DNA of 64,000 nt from Nevskia sp. (GTDB lineage Bacteria > Pseudomonadota > Gammaproteobacteria > Nevskiales > Nevskiaceae). Location: contig JAKFUK010000001.1 in the NCBI GenBank assembly GCA_021732745.1, positions 260,931 through 324,930 of the forward strand. Reading direction: 5' to 3'. Numbering within the stretch: the first letter of the stretch is position 1; every line of letters starts with the position of its first letter. Made by a program: the position numbers and the translations under genes. Below are positions 1 through 11,142 of the stretch, one piece after another. The notes under the pieces are model-generated. The model made no database searches and was not told where the DNA came from. It worked only from the letters and a program-made list of their open reading frames with translations.

Positions 1-610
1 CGTGATACATCTCTTCCTGCCCCAGCAGTTCAACACCGAACAGCGCGTCTTCGCCGCGTTCCACCGCTTCGCGCAGCGCCGCCGGGCAGGCTTTGAGGAT
101 TGCCATGAAGTCGTGGCCGTTCATCGCCCGGCCGTCGTTGAACAGATGGCGGGCCGCGATGTTGGCGTAGGCCACGCGCTGGCCGGCATCGACCAGCACC
201 AGCGCCACCGGCGTGTTCTGGACCACGGTGTCGAGCAGCAATTCCCGCTGCACCAGCCCCTGGCGCTGCTCGCGCAGGGTCGCGCCGAGGGCGTTGTGGG
301 CCTCGGTCAGATCGCCCAGTTCATCACCCCGGCGGCTGACCAGCGAAATGCTGAAATCGCCATCGCGATAGCTGTCGACCAACCCGGTAAGCCCGCGCAG
401 CAGCGAGGTCACCGGCGCGATCAGCGTCTGCGCGCCCCAGAGCAGCAGCGGCGTGCCCACCAGCAGCGCAGCGACGATCGCCACCGCAGGATCGCCGAAG
501 CCTTGGGTGAAACCGGCACCGAGCAGCACGCCCAGCAGCAGCGCCGCCGCAAGTGCGGCAGCGAGCTTGCCTTGGAGGGAGAAGCGGCGTTTCACGGCAA
601 GTTCGGACAC
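1..610 (-). CDS. sensor histidine kinase, HAMP/PAS N-terminal part (truncated by window edge)
   Basis: Only the first 203 residues lie in the window; the frame stays open to base 1. A GTG start at 610 (46 bp after valS ends, same strand) precedes two membrane segments at roughly residues 14-32 and 37-56. A HAMP-like linker follows (residues about 57-110, with RRGDELGDLTEAHNAL), then the start of a PAS domain (LLDTVVQNTPVALVLVD). This order is that of NtrY-like membrane sensor kinases. The phosphoacceptor His and ATPase domains would lie outside the window, so kinase identity is inferred from domain order. It probably shares the valS transcript or has its own start within it. The GTG is the first plausible start before the membrane segment; a later GTG (VKRRFS) is possible. 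Confidence 0.7.
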   Translation of the reverse strand, partial: MSELAVKRRFSLQGKLAAALAAALLLGVLLGAGFTQGFGDPAVAIVAALLVGTPLLLWGAQTLIAPVTSLLRGLTGLVDSYRDGDFSISLVSRRGDELGDLTEAHNALGATLREQRQGLVQRELLLDTVVQNTPVALVLVDAGQRVAYANIAARHLFNDGRAMNGHDFMAILKACPAALREAVERGEDALFGVELLGQEEMYH

Positions 611-655
611 GGCGGCGGAATCAGCCTGAAGGCTAACCGACCGCCGCCGGCCGAA

Positions 656-3880
<3,225 letters not shown>

Positions 3881-4028
3881 GCGGGTTCGTGGTGGTGAGC
3901 GGTCGCGGCAGCCGCCGTGGTTCAACCGGCGCTGCAAAGGGGCGATATTGTAGGGCGCGACGCGGCCCGTGACCGGCCCGGTCAGGCGGTTTGCGGCCGG
4001 AACCTGCGCAGAAAGCCGCCAGCGGCGG

Positions 4029-4433
4029 TCACTTGATCTTCAGCGCCTCGGGCGAGGTCTGTTCGCAGCTCGGGCCGCGCCGCACTTCGATGCCGGAAAC
4101 CTTGTCGTCCCGAAGCACCAGGGTCACCTGATCGCGGTTCTGGCAGGCAAAGCTGACCACGCCGGGGCGTTCGGTGCAGTACAGGAACTGATCCGCTTCG
4201 CGCGACTTGCCGGATTCGTCCAGATACTCGCCGGACCGCCGCGAGCAGGCGAAGCCGAGGCCCGACAGCCGCGAATCGGCTTCCGTGGAGGTCAGGCCGT
4301 AGTCCACGCGCTTGCGGATGGCGGTGCGGCGATCGGGGTCCGGTGTCTGGCTCAGCAGGCTGCAGGCGGCGAGCAGCGACAGAACACCCGCCGCCAGCGC
4401 AGCGCGGACGGTGGAAACGGCAGGCTGGTTCAT
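4029..4433 (-). CDS. small hypothetical lipoprotein
   Basis: 134 aa. A signal peptide ends in the lipobox LLAAC (Cys24), so the mature protein should be lipid-anchored, most likely in the outer membrane since no Asp follows the Cys. The mature part carries several Cys residues ([34 protein letters not shown]), which suggests disulfides. The ATG at 4433 is chosen because the signal peptide begins there; the frame is open further upstream without a signal sequence. It starts 13 bp after holC ends, on the same strand, so it is probably co-transcribed with holC and followed by valS. I do not recognise the family. Confidence 0.75.
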   Translation of the reverse strand: MNQPAVSTVRAALAAGVLSLLAACSLLSQTPDPDRRTAIRKRVDYGLTSTEADSRLSGLGFACSRRSGEYLDESGKSREADQFLYCTERPGVVSFACQNRDQVTLVLRDDKVSGIEVRRGPSCEQTSPEALKIK

Positions 4434-4446
4434 GTCCGGTGTCCGC

Positions 4447-4881
4447 TCAGAGGTTGTGGGTGGCGAGTTCGTAGCCGCGATCGCGATAGAACTTGTAGCG
4501 CTCGCGCGATTTCGTGCGCGCGGCGGGGTCGGCATCGACGATTTCCAGCACCCGCTCGAAGCGGCTGAAGAAGTCCGGCACGTCCAGCCCCAGGTTGATC
4601 ATCACGCCGTCATAGGCCGCCGGTGGTTCGTCGGCCCCGATCAGCACCGCCGGCAGCGGTTCCTCGATGGCTTCCGCCTGCCGTTCGTGAGCGATGAAAC
4701 TGCCCTGCCGGAAGGTCCACAAGGCACTGTCGAGCGCCGCCGCCACGTTCGCGTCGGGCACGTAGGCAAACACCCGCTTGCCGGCAGCGGTGGCCTTGTC
4801 GCAGAGCTTGCAGGCCGTCAGCACATGGCTGCTGGCGGCCGCGAAAGCCTCGGTCAGGATGTAGAAGTCGATGCGGGTCAC
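4447..4881 (-). CDS. holC: DNA polymerase III chi subunit
   Basis: 144 aa, the normal length for HolC. The chi subunit connects the clamp loader (through psi) to single-stranded-DNA-binding protein at the replication fork. Typical features are the MTRIDFYIL start, the CKLCDKATAAGKRVFAY strand-helix unit, the LWTFRQGSFIAHE segment and the VMINLGLDVPDFFSRFERVLEIV core. A GTG start at 4881 fits the conserved N-terminus. In many gammaproteobacteria holC lies between pepA and valS; here valS is downstream but pepA is absent, replaced upstream by repeat DNA. Confidence 0.92.
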   Translation of the reverse strand: MTRIDFYILTEAFAAASSHVLTACKLCDKATAAGKRVFAYVPDANVAAALDSALWTFRQGSFIAHERQAEAIEEPLPAVLIGADEPPAAYDGVMINLGLDVPDFFSRFERVLEIVDADPAARTKSRERYKFYRDRGYELATHNL

Positions 4882-4942
4882 GGGGCGTTGGGCGCGAGAC
4901 GGGATACGGGGTGCAGGATAGCGGCAACGACAAAAGCGATTT

Positions 4943-5088
4943 CAGCGCAGAGGCGCAAAGGCAAAAGAAAGGACGCAGAACAACATGAAGTCCGGAAAAG
5001 ATCCCCTTGGCTGTTTGCAAAAAAGCTTTTTGCTTTCGCTGTCCTTTCTTTTCCCTTTCTTTTCCCTTTGTGCCTTGCGCGCAGCGCC
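4943..5088. repeat. degenerate long inverted repeat
   Basis: The left arm (4943-4974, GCGCAAAGGCAAAAGAAAGG core) is the approximate reverse complement of the right arm (5041-5088). It looks like a decayed member of the CGCAGAGAACGC inverted-repeat family found intact at 48347, 56777 and 59648. It fills most of the 352-bp gap between holC and the OmpA gene. No credible gene is seen in this gap: short open frames here simply translate the repeat. A perfect short palindrome (GCAAAAAAGCTTTTTGC) sits in its loop at 5017-5033. Confidence 0.6.
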
Positions 5089-5128
5089 CGTCTTTTTTGA
5101 CCTTGCTTCAACGCTCACGCACCCGCCC

Positions 5129-5161
5129 AAAAAAAAGGGCGACCCGAAACGCGGATCGCCC
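5129..5161 (-). terminator. rho-independent terminator of the OmpA gene
   Basis: Read on the minus strand: GGGCGATCC-GCGTTTC-GGGTCGCCC stem-loop followed immediately by eight T residues. It lies about 70 bp beyond the stop codon of the OmpA-family gene. Confidence 0.85.
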
Positions 5162-5233
5162 AATCGCTGCCTGCCTCGTGCCGGCGCTGCGCGGAATCGA
5201 GTCCGCGCAGCGCCGGGAGAGCCGTATGTGTCT

Positions 5234-6658
5234 TTAGTTGACGATGCGCATCTGCACGCGACGGTTGTCGGCGCGGCCGGTTTCGTCGTCGTTCGAGGCC
5301 ACCGGGTTCGCTTCGCCGTAGCCGCGGGCGGTCAGCACGCTCGATGAAACGCCCTTGCCGATCAGGTAGCTGCGCACCGAGTTGGCGCGGGCTTCCGACA
5401 GCTTCTGGTTGGCCGCATCGGAACCGATGGCGTCGGTGTAGCCGCCGATCTCGATGCTGAATCCCGGCGAGTCGATGATGGTCTTGGCCACCACATCGAG
5501 CACGGTCTGGGAGTCATTGGTCAGCACTGCCTTGTTGAACGCGAAATGCACGTTCTTCAGCACCAGCGACTGGTTCACGGCGCAGCCATTGGCGGTGACC
5601 TTCGCACCTGCCGGGGTATTCGGGCACTGGTCGATGCCGTCAGCCACGCCATCACGATCGGTGTCGATCACCGCCGGCTTCGGCGCTTCGATGGTGCAGC
5701 CCTTGGCGTCGACATTGGTGCCCGGCGGGGTGTTCGGGCACTGGTCGGCGTAATCCGGCACGCGATCGCCGTCGCTGTCGATCGGGCAACCCTTGGCGTC
5801 GACCGTGGCACCGGCTGGCGTGTTCGGGCAGACATCGAGCTTGTCGTTGACGCCGTCCTTGTCGGCGTCGACCGGGCAGCCCTTCAGGTCCACCGGGGTG
5901 CCGGTGGGCGTGTTCGGGCAGTTGTCGCGACGATCCGGCACGCCGTCGCCGTCGAAATCGGCCGGCTTGGCTTCGGCCAGCACGTAGCGCAGCGACAGGA
6001 TCGCCGACTGGCCGTTGTTGCTGGATTCGACGATGTTGCCGGAGCCGCTCGGGCCGGCTTCGAACTGGCCCTTTTCGGTGGCGATGTAGCGGTAATCGAC
6101 CGACGCGGTCAGGCGGCGGGTCAGATCGACGCCGATACCGGCACCGCCCTGGTAGGCGAACACGGTGTCATGGTCGTTGACCAGCTCATTGCCGGCCGAG
6201 CCGACGTTTTCCAGCCAGAGCTGGGAAACGCCGCCGCCGACGCCGATGTAGGGATGCACGGTCTTGAAGAAGCCGCTGTCGGCCTTGACGTCGTACCAGA
6301 GGTTGGCGAAGGCGCTGCGGGTGTCCTTGCGGCCGTCGCCTTCATTGCTGAAGCCGGGTCCGAAGATGGTCTTGTAGCGGTCCTGGCGGTAGACCAGTTC
6401 CAGTTCCGGGCGCAGACCGTTGGCAAACGAGTAGCCGCTGGTGACACCGCCGAGGAAGCCGGTGTTGTACTTCGACTGGAACTCGCTCTGGGTGCCCAGA
6501 ATGCCGCCGCCGATGGTCTTGTCGTCGGACTGGCGCTGTTTGGTCGCACCGCCTTCGAGGCCCAGGTACCAGCCGTCGCCGGCGAAGGCCGATCCGGCAG
6601 TACCAGCGAGGAATGCAGCGGTGACGGATGCGCACAGGCGGCGTGATGTGAGGTGCAT
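5234..6658 (-). CDS. OmpA-family outer-membrane protein with TSP3 repeats
   Basis: 474 aa. Signal peptide to about residue 26 (SAFA-GDG), then a predicted OmpA-like beta-barrel (27-230, alternating aromatic strands). Four thrombospondin type 3 repeats follow (about 236-350, DxDxDGVxD with CPNTP), which bind Ca2+ in homologues. The C-terminal OmpA peptidoglycan-binding domain (about 355-474) includes GYTDAIGSDAANQKLSEARA. The protein should link outer membrane and peptidoglycan. This barrel-TSP3-OmpA architecture is the OprF/OmpA type. It is monocistronic: its own terminator follows and a strong hairpin separates it from csbD upstream. Confidence 0.92.
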   Translation of the reverse strand: MHLTSRRLCASVTAAFLAGTAGSAFAGDGWYLGLEGGATKQRQSDDKTIGGGILGTQSEFQSKYNTGFLGGVTSGYSFANGLRPELELVYRQDRYKTIFGPGFSNEGDGRKDTRSAFANLWYDVKADSGFFKTVHPYIGVGGGVSQLWLENVGSAGNELVNDHDTVFAYQGGAGIGVDLTRRLTASVDYRYIATEKGQFEAGPSGSGNIVESSNNGQSAILSLRYVLAEAKPADFDGDGVPDRRDNCPNTPTGTPVDLKGCPVDADKDGVNDKLDVCPNTPAGATVDAKGCPIDSDGDRVPDYADQCPNTPPGTNVDAKGCTIEAPKPAVIDTDRDGVADGIDQCPNTPAGAKVTANGCAVNQSLVLKNVHFAFNKAVLTNDSQTVLDVVAKTIIDSPGFSIEIGGYTDAIGSDAANQKLSEARANSVRSYLIGKGVSSSVLTARGYGEANPVASNDDETGRADNRRVQMRIVN

Positions 6659-6740
6659 GACAGCTCCTTGCCTTGTTTTCAGGCGTTGGGTTCTTGGGTG
6701 GTTGTGAAGCGGGTGAACGGGATCGACCTGCGATCCCGGA

Positions 6741-6777
6741 CGGCGGCAGCGCGCTGGGGGGACGCGCGCTGCCGCCG
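6741..6777. repeat. strong GC hairpin between OmpA and CsbD genes
   Basis: Perfect 14-bp inverted repeat CGGCGGCAGCGCGC / GCGCGCTGCCGCCG with a 9-nt loop, 50 bp downstream of the csbD stop and 80 bp upstream of the OmpA start. There is no T-run, so it is either a weak terminator for the csbD transcript or an mRNA-stabilising hairpin. Confidence 0.6.
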
Positions 6778-6826
6778 TTGCTGCCGGCCGGCCCGTTCGT
6801 TGCGGGCGCGGCCGTCCAGGTTCAGC

Positions 6827-7024
6827 TCAAAGGGATTCTTCGAGTTCCTTGATCTGCTGCTCGGCCTTTTCCTTGGTCAGGCCGTACTTCTCCTGCAACT
6901 TGCCGATCAGGATGTCGCGCTTGCCTTCGACCAGTGCCAGGTCGTCATCGGTCAGCTCGCCCCACTTGGCCTTGATGTTGCCGGTGAGCTGCTTGAGCTT
7001 GCCCTTGATGATGTCTTCATTCAT
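6827..7024 (-). CDS. CsbD-family stress protein
   Basis: 65 aa, the standard size for CsbD. Family hallmarks are MNEDIIKGKLKQLTGNIKAKWGELTDDD at the start and a charged helical C-terminus (KYGLTKEKAEQQIKELEES). CsbD-like proteins are small, abundant, general-stress-induced cytoplasmic proteins with no known enzymatic role. GAGATACACGCATG context gives a reasonable ribosome site. It lies 72 bp after a BON-domain lipoprotein on the same strand, and the two with DUF1328 form a stress-type cluster. Confidence 0.9.
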   Translation of the reverse strand: MNEDIIKGKLKQLTGNIKAKWGELTDDDLALVEGKRDILIGKLQEKYGLTKEKAEQQIKELEESL

Positions 7025-7096
7025 GCGTGTATCTCCTTGTTGTATCTGGATTTTCTGAGTACAGCGGGAGGGGTTGAAGCAGTTGCCGGGTACGAC

Positions 7097-7738
7097 TTAC
7101 GAACGGCTGGCGACCTTCAGATCACCGGCCTCCACCTTCTTGACGCCGTCGGTGCGGGTGGCGATGGAGATCGCCTTTTCGCGTTCCGCGCCGCTGCTCA
7201 CCTGGCCGCTCAGGGTCACGCGGCCGTCGTTGGTGGTGACGTTGATCGCCGTGCCCTTGGTGGTTTCATCGGCGATCAGCGCAGCTTTCAGTCGGGTGGT
7301 GATCACCGTATCGGTGATCGCTTCGCCGGCCGTGCTGGCGGCCTTGTCGGCATCGCTCACGAAGGTGTCGAGGGCGGTGGGCGCGGCAATCTTGTTGTCG
7401 ACGCCTTCAACCCCTTCGACGCTGCGCGCCAGTTCTTCGGCCGCTGCCTTGGCCGCGCTGGCCTTGGCGGTACCGGACAGGGTCACAACGCCGTTATTGG
7501 TTTCAACCGAGATATCCGCGCCTTCAAGGCGGGCATCGCTGGCCAGACGGCCTTTCAACTTGGCAGTGATGCCGGTATCGCCGATCGCGGCACCAAGCGT
7601 GGCGCTTTCCTTCGGTGCTTCGGCGGCGGCGCTGTTCGACAACTGGCCTTCCGGCACCGGCTTGTTGCAGGCGGCGAGGCCAAACGTGGCGATCAGGGCA
7701 GCGGCGAACAGGGTCTTGTTGAGCTTGGAATTCATCAT
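7097..7738 (-). CDS. BON-domain lipoprotein (two BON domains)
   Basis: 213 aa. Lipobox FGLAAC with Cys24. Two BON domains (about 55-120 and 138-210), each with the pattern TAKLKGRL...V.V.T.NGVVTLSGTA and the GRVTLSGQVSSGAEREKA signature. BON modules bind phospholipids; OsmY and DolP are periplasmic examples that maintain the envelope under osmotic stress. AGAGGA upstream of a tandem ATGATG start is a good ribosome site. The lipoprotein anchor makes it DolP-like rather than OsmY-like, though DolP itself is slightly shorter. Confidence 0.88.
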   Translation of the reverse strand: MMNSKLNKTLFAAALIATFGLAACNKPVPEGQLSNSAAAEAPKESATLGAAIGDTGITAKLKGRLASDARLEGADISVETNNGVVTLSGTAKASAAKAAAEELARSVEGVEGVDNKIAAPTALDTFVSDADKAASTAGEAITDTVITTRLKAALIADETTKGTAINVTTNDGRVTLSGQVSSGAEREKAISIATRTDGVKKVEAGDLKVASRS

Positions 7739-7803
7739 GGTGTGTGTCCTCTTGCAGGGATGTGCGTGCGGTGCAGCGGCAGGGAGCGCAGCAATGGCTA
7801 AGT

Positions 7804-7968
7804 TCAGGTCTTGACGCGGCGGCCGAAGATCAGCGACAGCACGGCGAGCACCAGGAACACCAGGAACAGCAGCTTGGCGATGCCGACTGCGGTGCCGGCG
7901 ATGCCGGAGAAACCGAGCAGGGCCGCGATCAGGGCGATGACGAAAAACACGACGGCGTAATGCAGCAT
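7804..7968 (-). CDS. DUF1328 small membrane protein (YtjA family)
   Basis: 54 aa with two hydrophobic helices: [20 protein letters not shown] and the [20 protein letters not shown] segment, ending in RR-V-K-T. It matches the DUF1328/YtjA family in length and in the MLxxAxxFxxxAxxAxxxGF pattern. Function is unknown; members are usually induced with other envelope-stress genes. The ATG at 7968 is preceded by GAGGAG; the longer upstream frame has no family similarity. Confidence 0.9.
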   Translation of the reverse strand: MLHYAVVFFVIALIAALLGFSGIAGTAVGIAKLLFLVFLVLAVLSLIFGRRVKT

Positions 7969-8082
7969 GGGAGTGACTCCTCTATGGATACCGAAGCAGG
8001 CTTGAGCGGAACCCGGTTGGGAGACCCGCCCTGCACACCGCCAACCGGCGTGCTGTGCCCAATACATTCCATGCTTCGTGCC

Positions 8083-8112
8083 AAGTATTTTTCCCTTTAT
8101 TTTCAAATACTT
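8083..8112. promoter_or_regulatory. inverted repeat AAGTATTT...AAATACTT in divergent promoter region
   Basis: Perfect 8-bp inverted repeat with a 14-bp AT-rich spacer, in the only AT-rich stretch between the leftward DUF1328 gene and the rightward algB-like gene. Its left arm touches a TTGGCACG sequence on the minus strand. It is a plausible operator; the binding protein is unknown. Confidence 0.4.
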
Positions 8113-8249
8113 GTTACACTGTAAAAAGTCATTCTCCGGGCAAGCTGCACGATCGCGCCGTGCGTGTCGTGCAAAATGCAATGCCGAATGAACCGATTGA
8201 TCGGCGGTCCCGCCGACATCGCGACTCAACACCGAGGAGCACTGCCGTA

Positions 8250-9605
8250 GTGGCTGCTGACAAGACCGGAGGCCGGGTGCTGGTCGTCGACGACGAAGCC
8301 CCGTTGCTGAAAACCTTCCGCTACTGCCTGGAAGACGAGGGCCACGCCGTTGCCACCGCCGCCAGCGGCGAGCAGGCGATGGCGCTGATCCGCAGCCGGG
8401 TGTTCGATGTCTGCTTTCTCGATCTCAACCTCGGCGACACCACGGCGCTGGAACTGCTGCCGGCGATCCGCAATGCCGCGCCCTGGCTGCGGGTGGTGAT
8501 CGTCACGGCGCATTCCTCGGTCGACACCGCCGTGCAGGCGATGCGCGCCGGGGCGGTCGACTATCTGGTCAAGCCCTGCTCGCCGGAACAATTGCGCATC
8601 GCGGCGGCCACGCAATTGCACGCGCGGCGTCTGGACCTGCGGCTGGAAGAACTGGAACGCCAGACCGGCAGCGGCAACGATGCCGCCCAGCTCGAAAGCC
8701 GCTCGCCGGCAATGGCGGACTTGCTCGACACCGCCCGCCAGGTGGCCGCCAGCGACGCCAACATCCTCGTGCTCGGCGAAAGCGGCACCGGCAAGGGTGT
8801 GATCGCCCGCGCCATCCACCGCTGGAGCCCGCGCCACGCGGCACCCTTCATCACCATCAACAGCCCCGGCTTGTCTGGCGAACTGTTTGAAAGCGAGCTG
8901 TTCGGCCATCGCAAGGGCGCGTTCACCGGCGCGGTGGCCAACTCGCCGGGCCGGGTCGCGCAGGCCGACGGCGGCACGCTATTTCTGGACGAAATCGGCG
9001 AAGTGCCGATCGGCCTGCAAGCCAAGCTGCTGCGTTTTCTTCAGGACAAGCAGTTCGAAAGCCTGGGCGATCCGGTGACCCGGCAGGCCGATGTGCGTCT
9101 GGTGGCGGCGACCAATCGCGATCTGAACGGCATGGTCAAGGCCGGCACGTTCCGCGAAGACCTGCTGTACCGGCTCGACGTGATCCGCCTGCACCTGCCG
9201 CCGCTCCGCGACCGCATCGACGATCTGCCGACCTTCGCCAAGAGTTTTCTCGACGAATTCATCCGCATCCACCGTGGCCGCGCGCGCGGTTTCAGCGATG
9301 AGGCGTTGGCCGCGCTCAGCCGCCACCGCTGGCCGGGCAACATCCGCGAACTGCGCAACGTCATCGAGCGCGCCAGCATCCTGTGCCGGGGCGAATTGAT
9401 CGAACCGCGCGACCTGGCGCTCGGCGAAGCCGGTGCCGCAGCACCCAGCGCTGCCCGTCCAATCGGCGCGATGAGCCTGGCGGCATTGGAACGCGAACAC
9501 ATCCTCGCTGTCCTTGGCGCAGCCGAAACCCTGGACATCGCCGCCAAGCAGCTCGGCATCGACGCCTCGACCCTGTACCGAAAGCGCCGCCAATACGGCA
9601 TCTGA
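8250..9605 (+). CDS. algB: AlgB-like NtrC-family response regulator
   Basis: 451 aa. Receiver domain (residues 10-125, phospho-acceptor Asp58 in FLDLNLGD, conserved VTAHSS and Lys in YLVKPCS). AAA+ sigma54-interaction domain follows (about 150-380): Walker A GESGTGKG from 176, GAFTGA loop at 223-228, Walker [13 protein letters not shown] Fis-type HTH ends the protein ([24 protein letters not shown]), closely resembling the AlgB C-terminus. In Pseudomonas AlgB works with KinB to control alginate and virulence genes, without needing sigma54. The GTG at 8250 is chosen for GAGGAG 10 nt upstream. The kinase partner follows at 9721. Confidence 0.85.
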   Translation: MAADKTGGRVLVVDDEAPLLKTFRYCLEDEGHAVATAASGEQAMALIRSRVFDVCFLDLNLGDTTALELLPAIRNAAPWLRVVIVTAHSSVDTAVQAMRAGAVDYLVKPCSPEQLRIAAATQLHARRLDLRLEELERQTGSGNDAAQLESRSPAMADLLDTARQVAASDANILVLGESGTGKGVIARAIHRWSPRHAAPFITINSPGLSGELFESELFGHRKGAFTGAVANSPGRVAQADGGTLFLDEIGEVPIGLQAKLLRFLQDKQFESLGDPVTRQADVRLVAATNRDLNGMVKAGTFREDLLYRLDVIRLHLPPLRDRIDDLPTFAKSFLDEFIRIHRGRARGFSDEALAALSRHRWPGNIRELRNVIERASILCRGELIEPRDLALGEAGAAAPSAARPIGAMSLAALEREHILAVLGAAETLDIAAKQLGIDASTLYRKRRQYGI

Positions 9606-9607
9606 AC

Positions 9608-9674
9608 GTAGGTCCGGATTCATCCGGACGCTCTTGATTCGATCCGGGAACAGTCCGGATGAATCCGGACCTAC
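9608..9674. repeat. long perfect inverted repeat between algB and kinB
   Basis: Two perfect 22-bp arms at 9608-9629 and 9653-9674 (GTAGGTCCGG...TCCGGAC and its complement), beginning 3 bp after the algB stop. Each arm also contains an internal TCCGGAT-TCATCCGGA palindrome. It is REP-like, and as RNA would form a very stable hairpin inside the algB-kinB message. Confidence 0.85.
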
Positions 9675-9720
9675 GGGAAAACCCCATTTCTTTCAAGGGA
9701 CTGCAAGAACTACTTCATCC

Positions 9721-11133
9721 ATGAAAATCCTTCACCGCCTGCTGCTCACCTACGCTGCACTGATTGTTCTCGCCTTCATTGCCGGTGCCTTGCTGGCGCT
9801 GGCCTGGGACCGCTTCGAGACCTCGCCCTGGTACCAGATCGGCTTGCTCGCCATCGCCGGCTCGGCGGTCGGCACTTTCGGCCTGCGCTTCGCGATCCAG
9901 CAGGCGCAGGCGATGAGCGAGCCGATCCAGCGCATCGCCAAGGCCGCCAAGACCATCGCTGAAGGCGAATTCGACGTGAAAGTCGAAGCTTCGCGGCTGG
10001 TCGAAGCCAACATCATGGCCGCCAACTTCAATGCCATGGCGCGGGCGCTGAAAATCTACAAATCGACCTCCATCGACCGCCTGCTCGCCGAACAGCGCCG
10101 CAACGACGTGGTGCTCGGTTCGATCGACGACGGCCTGATCATCGTCGACGAAGAGGCCCGCATCGAACGCCTGAACCCGATCGCCGCGCGCCAGCTCGGC
10201 ACCACCGTGGACCTGGCGATCGGCAAGACCCTGGATTCGCTGCTTGGCGGTGATCGCTTCGATCAGCGCATCGTCAGCGACATCGACAGCCAGCAGCTTT
10301 CCCAGGACGACGAACCGGATCTGGTGATCGGCGAAGGCGTCATGCAGCGGCGGCTGGCCGTTGCCCTGACGCCATTCACCGACGAAACCCGGCCGGGGCT
10401 GGTGCTGCTGCTCCGGGATGTCACCGAGGAACGCGAGCAGGAAAAGCTGCAAATGGATTTCGTGCTGCGCGCCTCGCACGAGCTGCGTACGCCGGTGTCC
10501 GGCCTGCGCATGGCGATGGATCTGCTCGCCGAACGCGCGCCGTTTGCCGCCGATACCCGCGAGGCCGACCTGTTCGAGACCGTGCATACGGAAACCAAGC
10601 GTCTGGGTGACTTGGTCACCGACCTGCTCGATGTGTCGCGTCTGAGCCATGCCGATACCCCGCTCAAGCTCGAAGCCGTGCAACTGCCGCAACTGGCGGA
10701 CGACGCCCGCGCCCGCTTCGAGCCGATGGCGATGGAGCGCCGGCTGACCATCAGCAGCGCGGTTGCCGACGGCCTGCCGGAGTTGCAGCTCGATCCGAAC
10801 CAGTTCTCGCGGGTGCTCGACAACCTGGTCGCCAACGCCATCCGCCACACGCCACCGGGCGGCGAAATCGGCATCACCGTGGTGGCGGGCTCAGACGCCA
10901 TCCGCATCGAAGTCCGCGACAGCGGCGAAGGCCTCACCCGCCGGCAACTGGCGCGCATCTTCGAGCCCTTCGTGCAGTTCGGCCGCAACACCGGCGGCGC
11001 CGGTCTGGGCCTGACCCTGTCACGCGAGATCGTCGAACGCCACGGCGGCAGGATCGACGTGGCCTCGCAGCGCGGTCAGGGCGCGCGCTTTACCGTCAGC
11101 CTGCCGTGGCCGAGCGAGGCGCTGGCGGCTTGA
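9721..11133 (+). CDS. kinB: KinB-like membrane sensor histidine kinase
   Basis: 470 aa. Two membrane helices (about 8-28 and 36-57) with almost no periplasmic loop between them, a HAMP domain (60-115), a PAS domain (128-230), HisKA with His253 in ASHELRTPVSGL, and HATPase with N (LDNLVANAIRHTPPGG), G1 (DSGEGL) and G2 (GGAGLGL) boxes. The short loop suggests sensing within or near the membrane rather than in the periplasm, unlike Pseudomonas KinB, which has a larger loop. Cognate kinase of the upstream AlgB-like regulator by position; a 22-bp-arm hairpin lies between them. It converges with the flavoprotein gene, leaving 9 bp between stops. Confidence 0.8.
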   Translation: MKILHRLLLTYAALIVLAFIAGALLALAWDRFETSPWYQIGLLAIAGSAVGTFGLRFAIQQAQAMSEPIQRIAKAAKTIAEGEFDVKVEASRLVEANIMAANFNAMARALKIYKSTSIDRLLAEQRRNDVVLGSIDDGLIIVDEEARIERLNPIAARQLGTTVDLAIGKTLDSLLGGDRFDQRIVSDIDSQQLSQDDEPDLVIGEGVMQRRLAVALTPFTDETRPGLVLLLRDVTEEREQEKLQMDFVLRASHELRTPVSGLRMAMDLLAERAPFAADTREADLFETVHTETKRLGDLVTDLLDVSRLSHADTPLKLEAVQLPQLADDARARFEPMAMERRLTISSAVADGLPELQLDPNQFSRVLDNLVANAIRHTPPGGEIGITVVAGSDAIRIEVRDSGEGLTRRQLARIFEPFVQFGRNTGGAGLGLTLSREIVERHGGRIDVASQRGQGARFTVSLPWPSEALAA

Positions 11134-11142
11134 TCGAATGGC

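Noticed and set aside
4878..5163. Overlapping Lys-rich open frames upstream of holC
   Set aside because: They read across the decayed inverted repeat and the OmpA terminator; no start context.
7780..7808. GAACTT on the minus strand, like an AlgU/RpoE -35 box, before the BON lipoprotein
   Set aside because: It overlaps the DUF1328 stop codon and no TCTGA-like -10 follows at the right distance.
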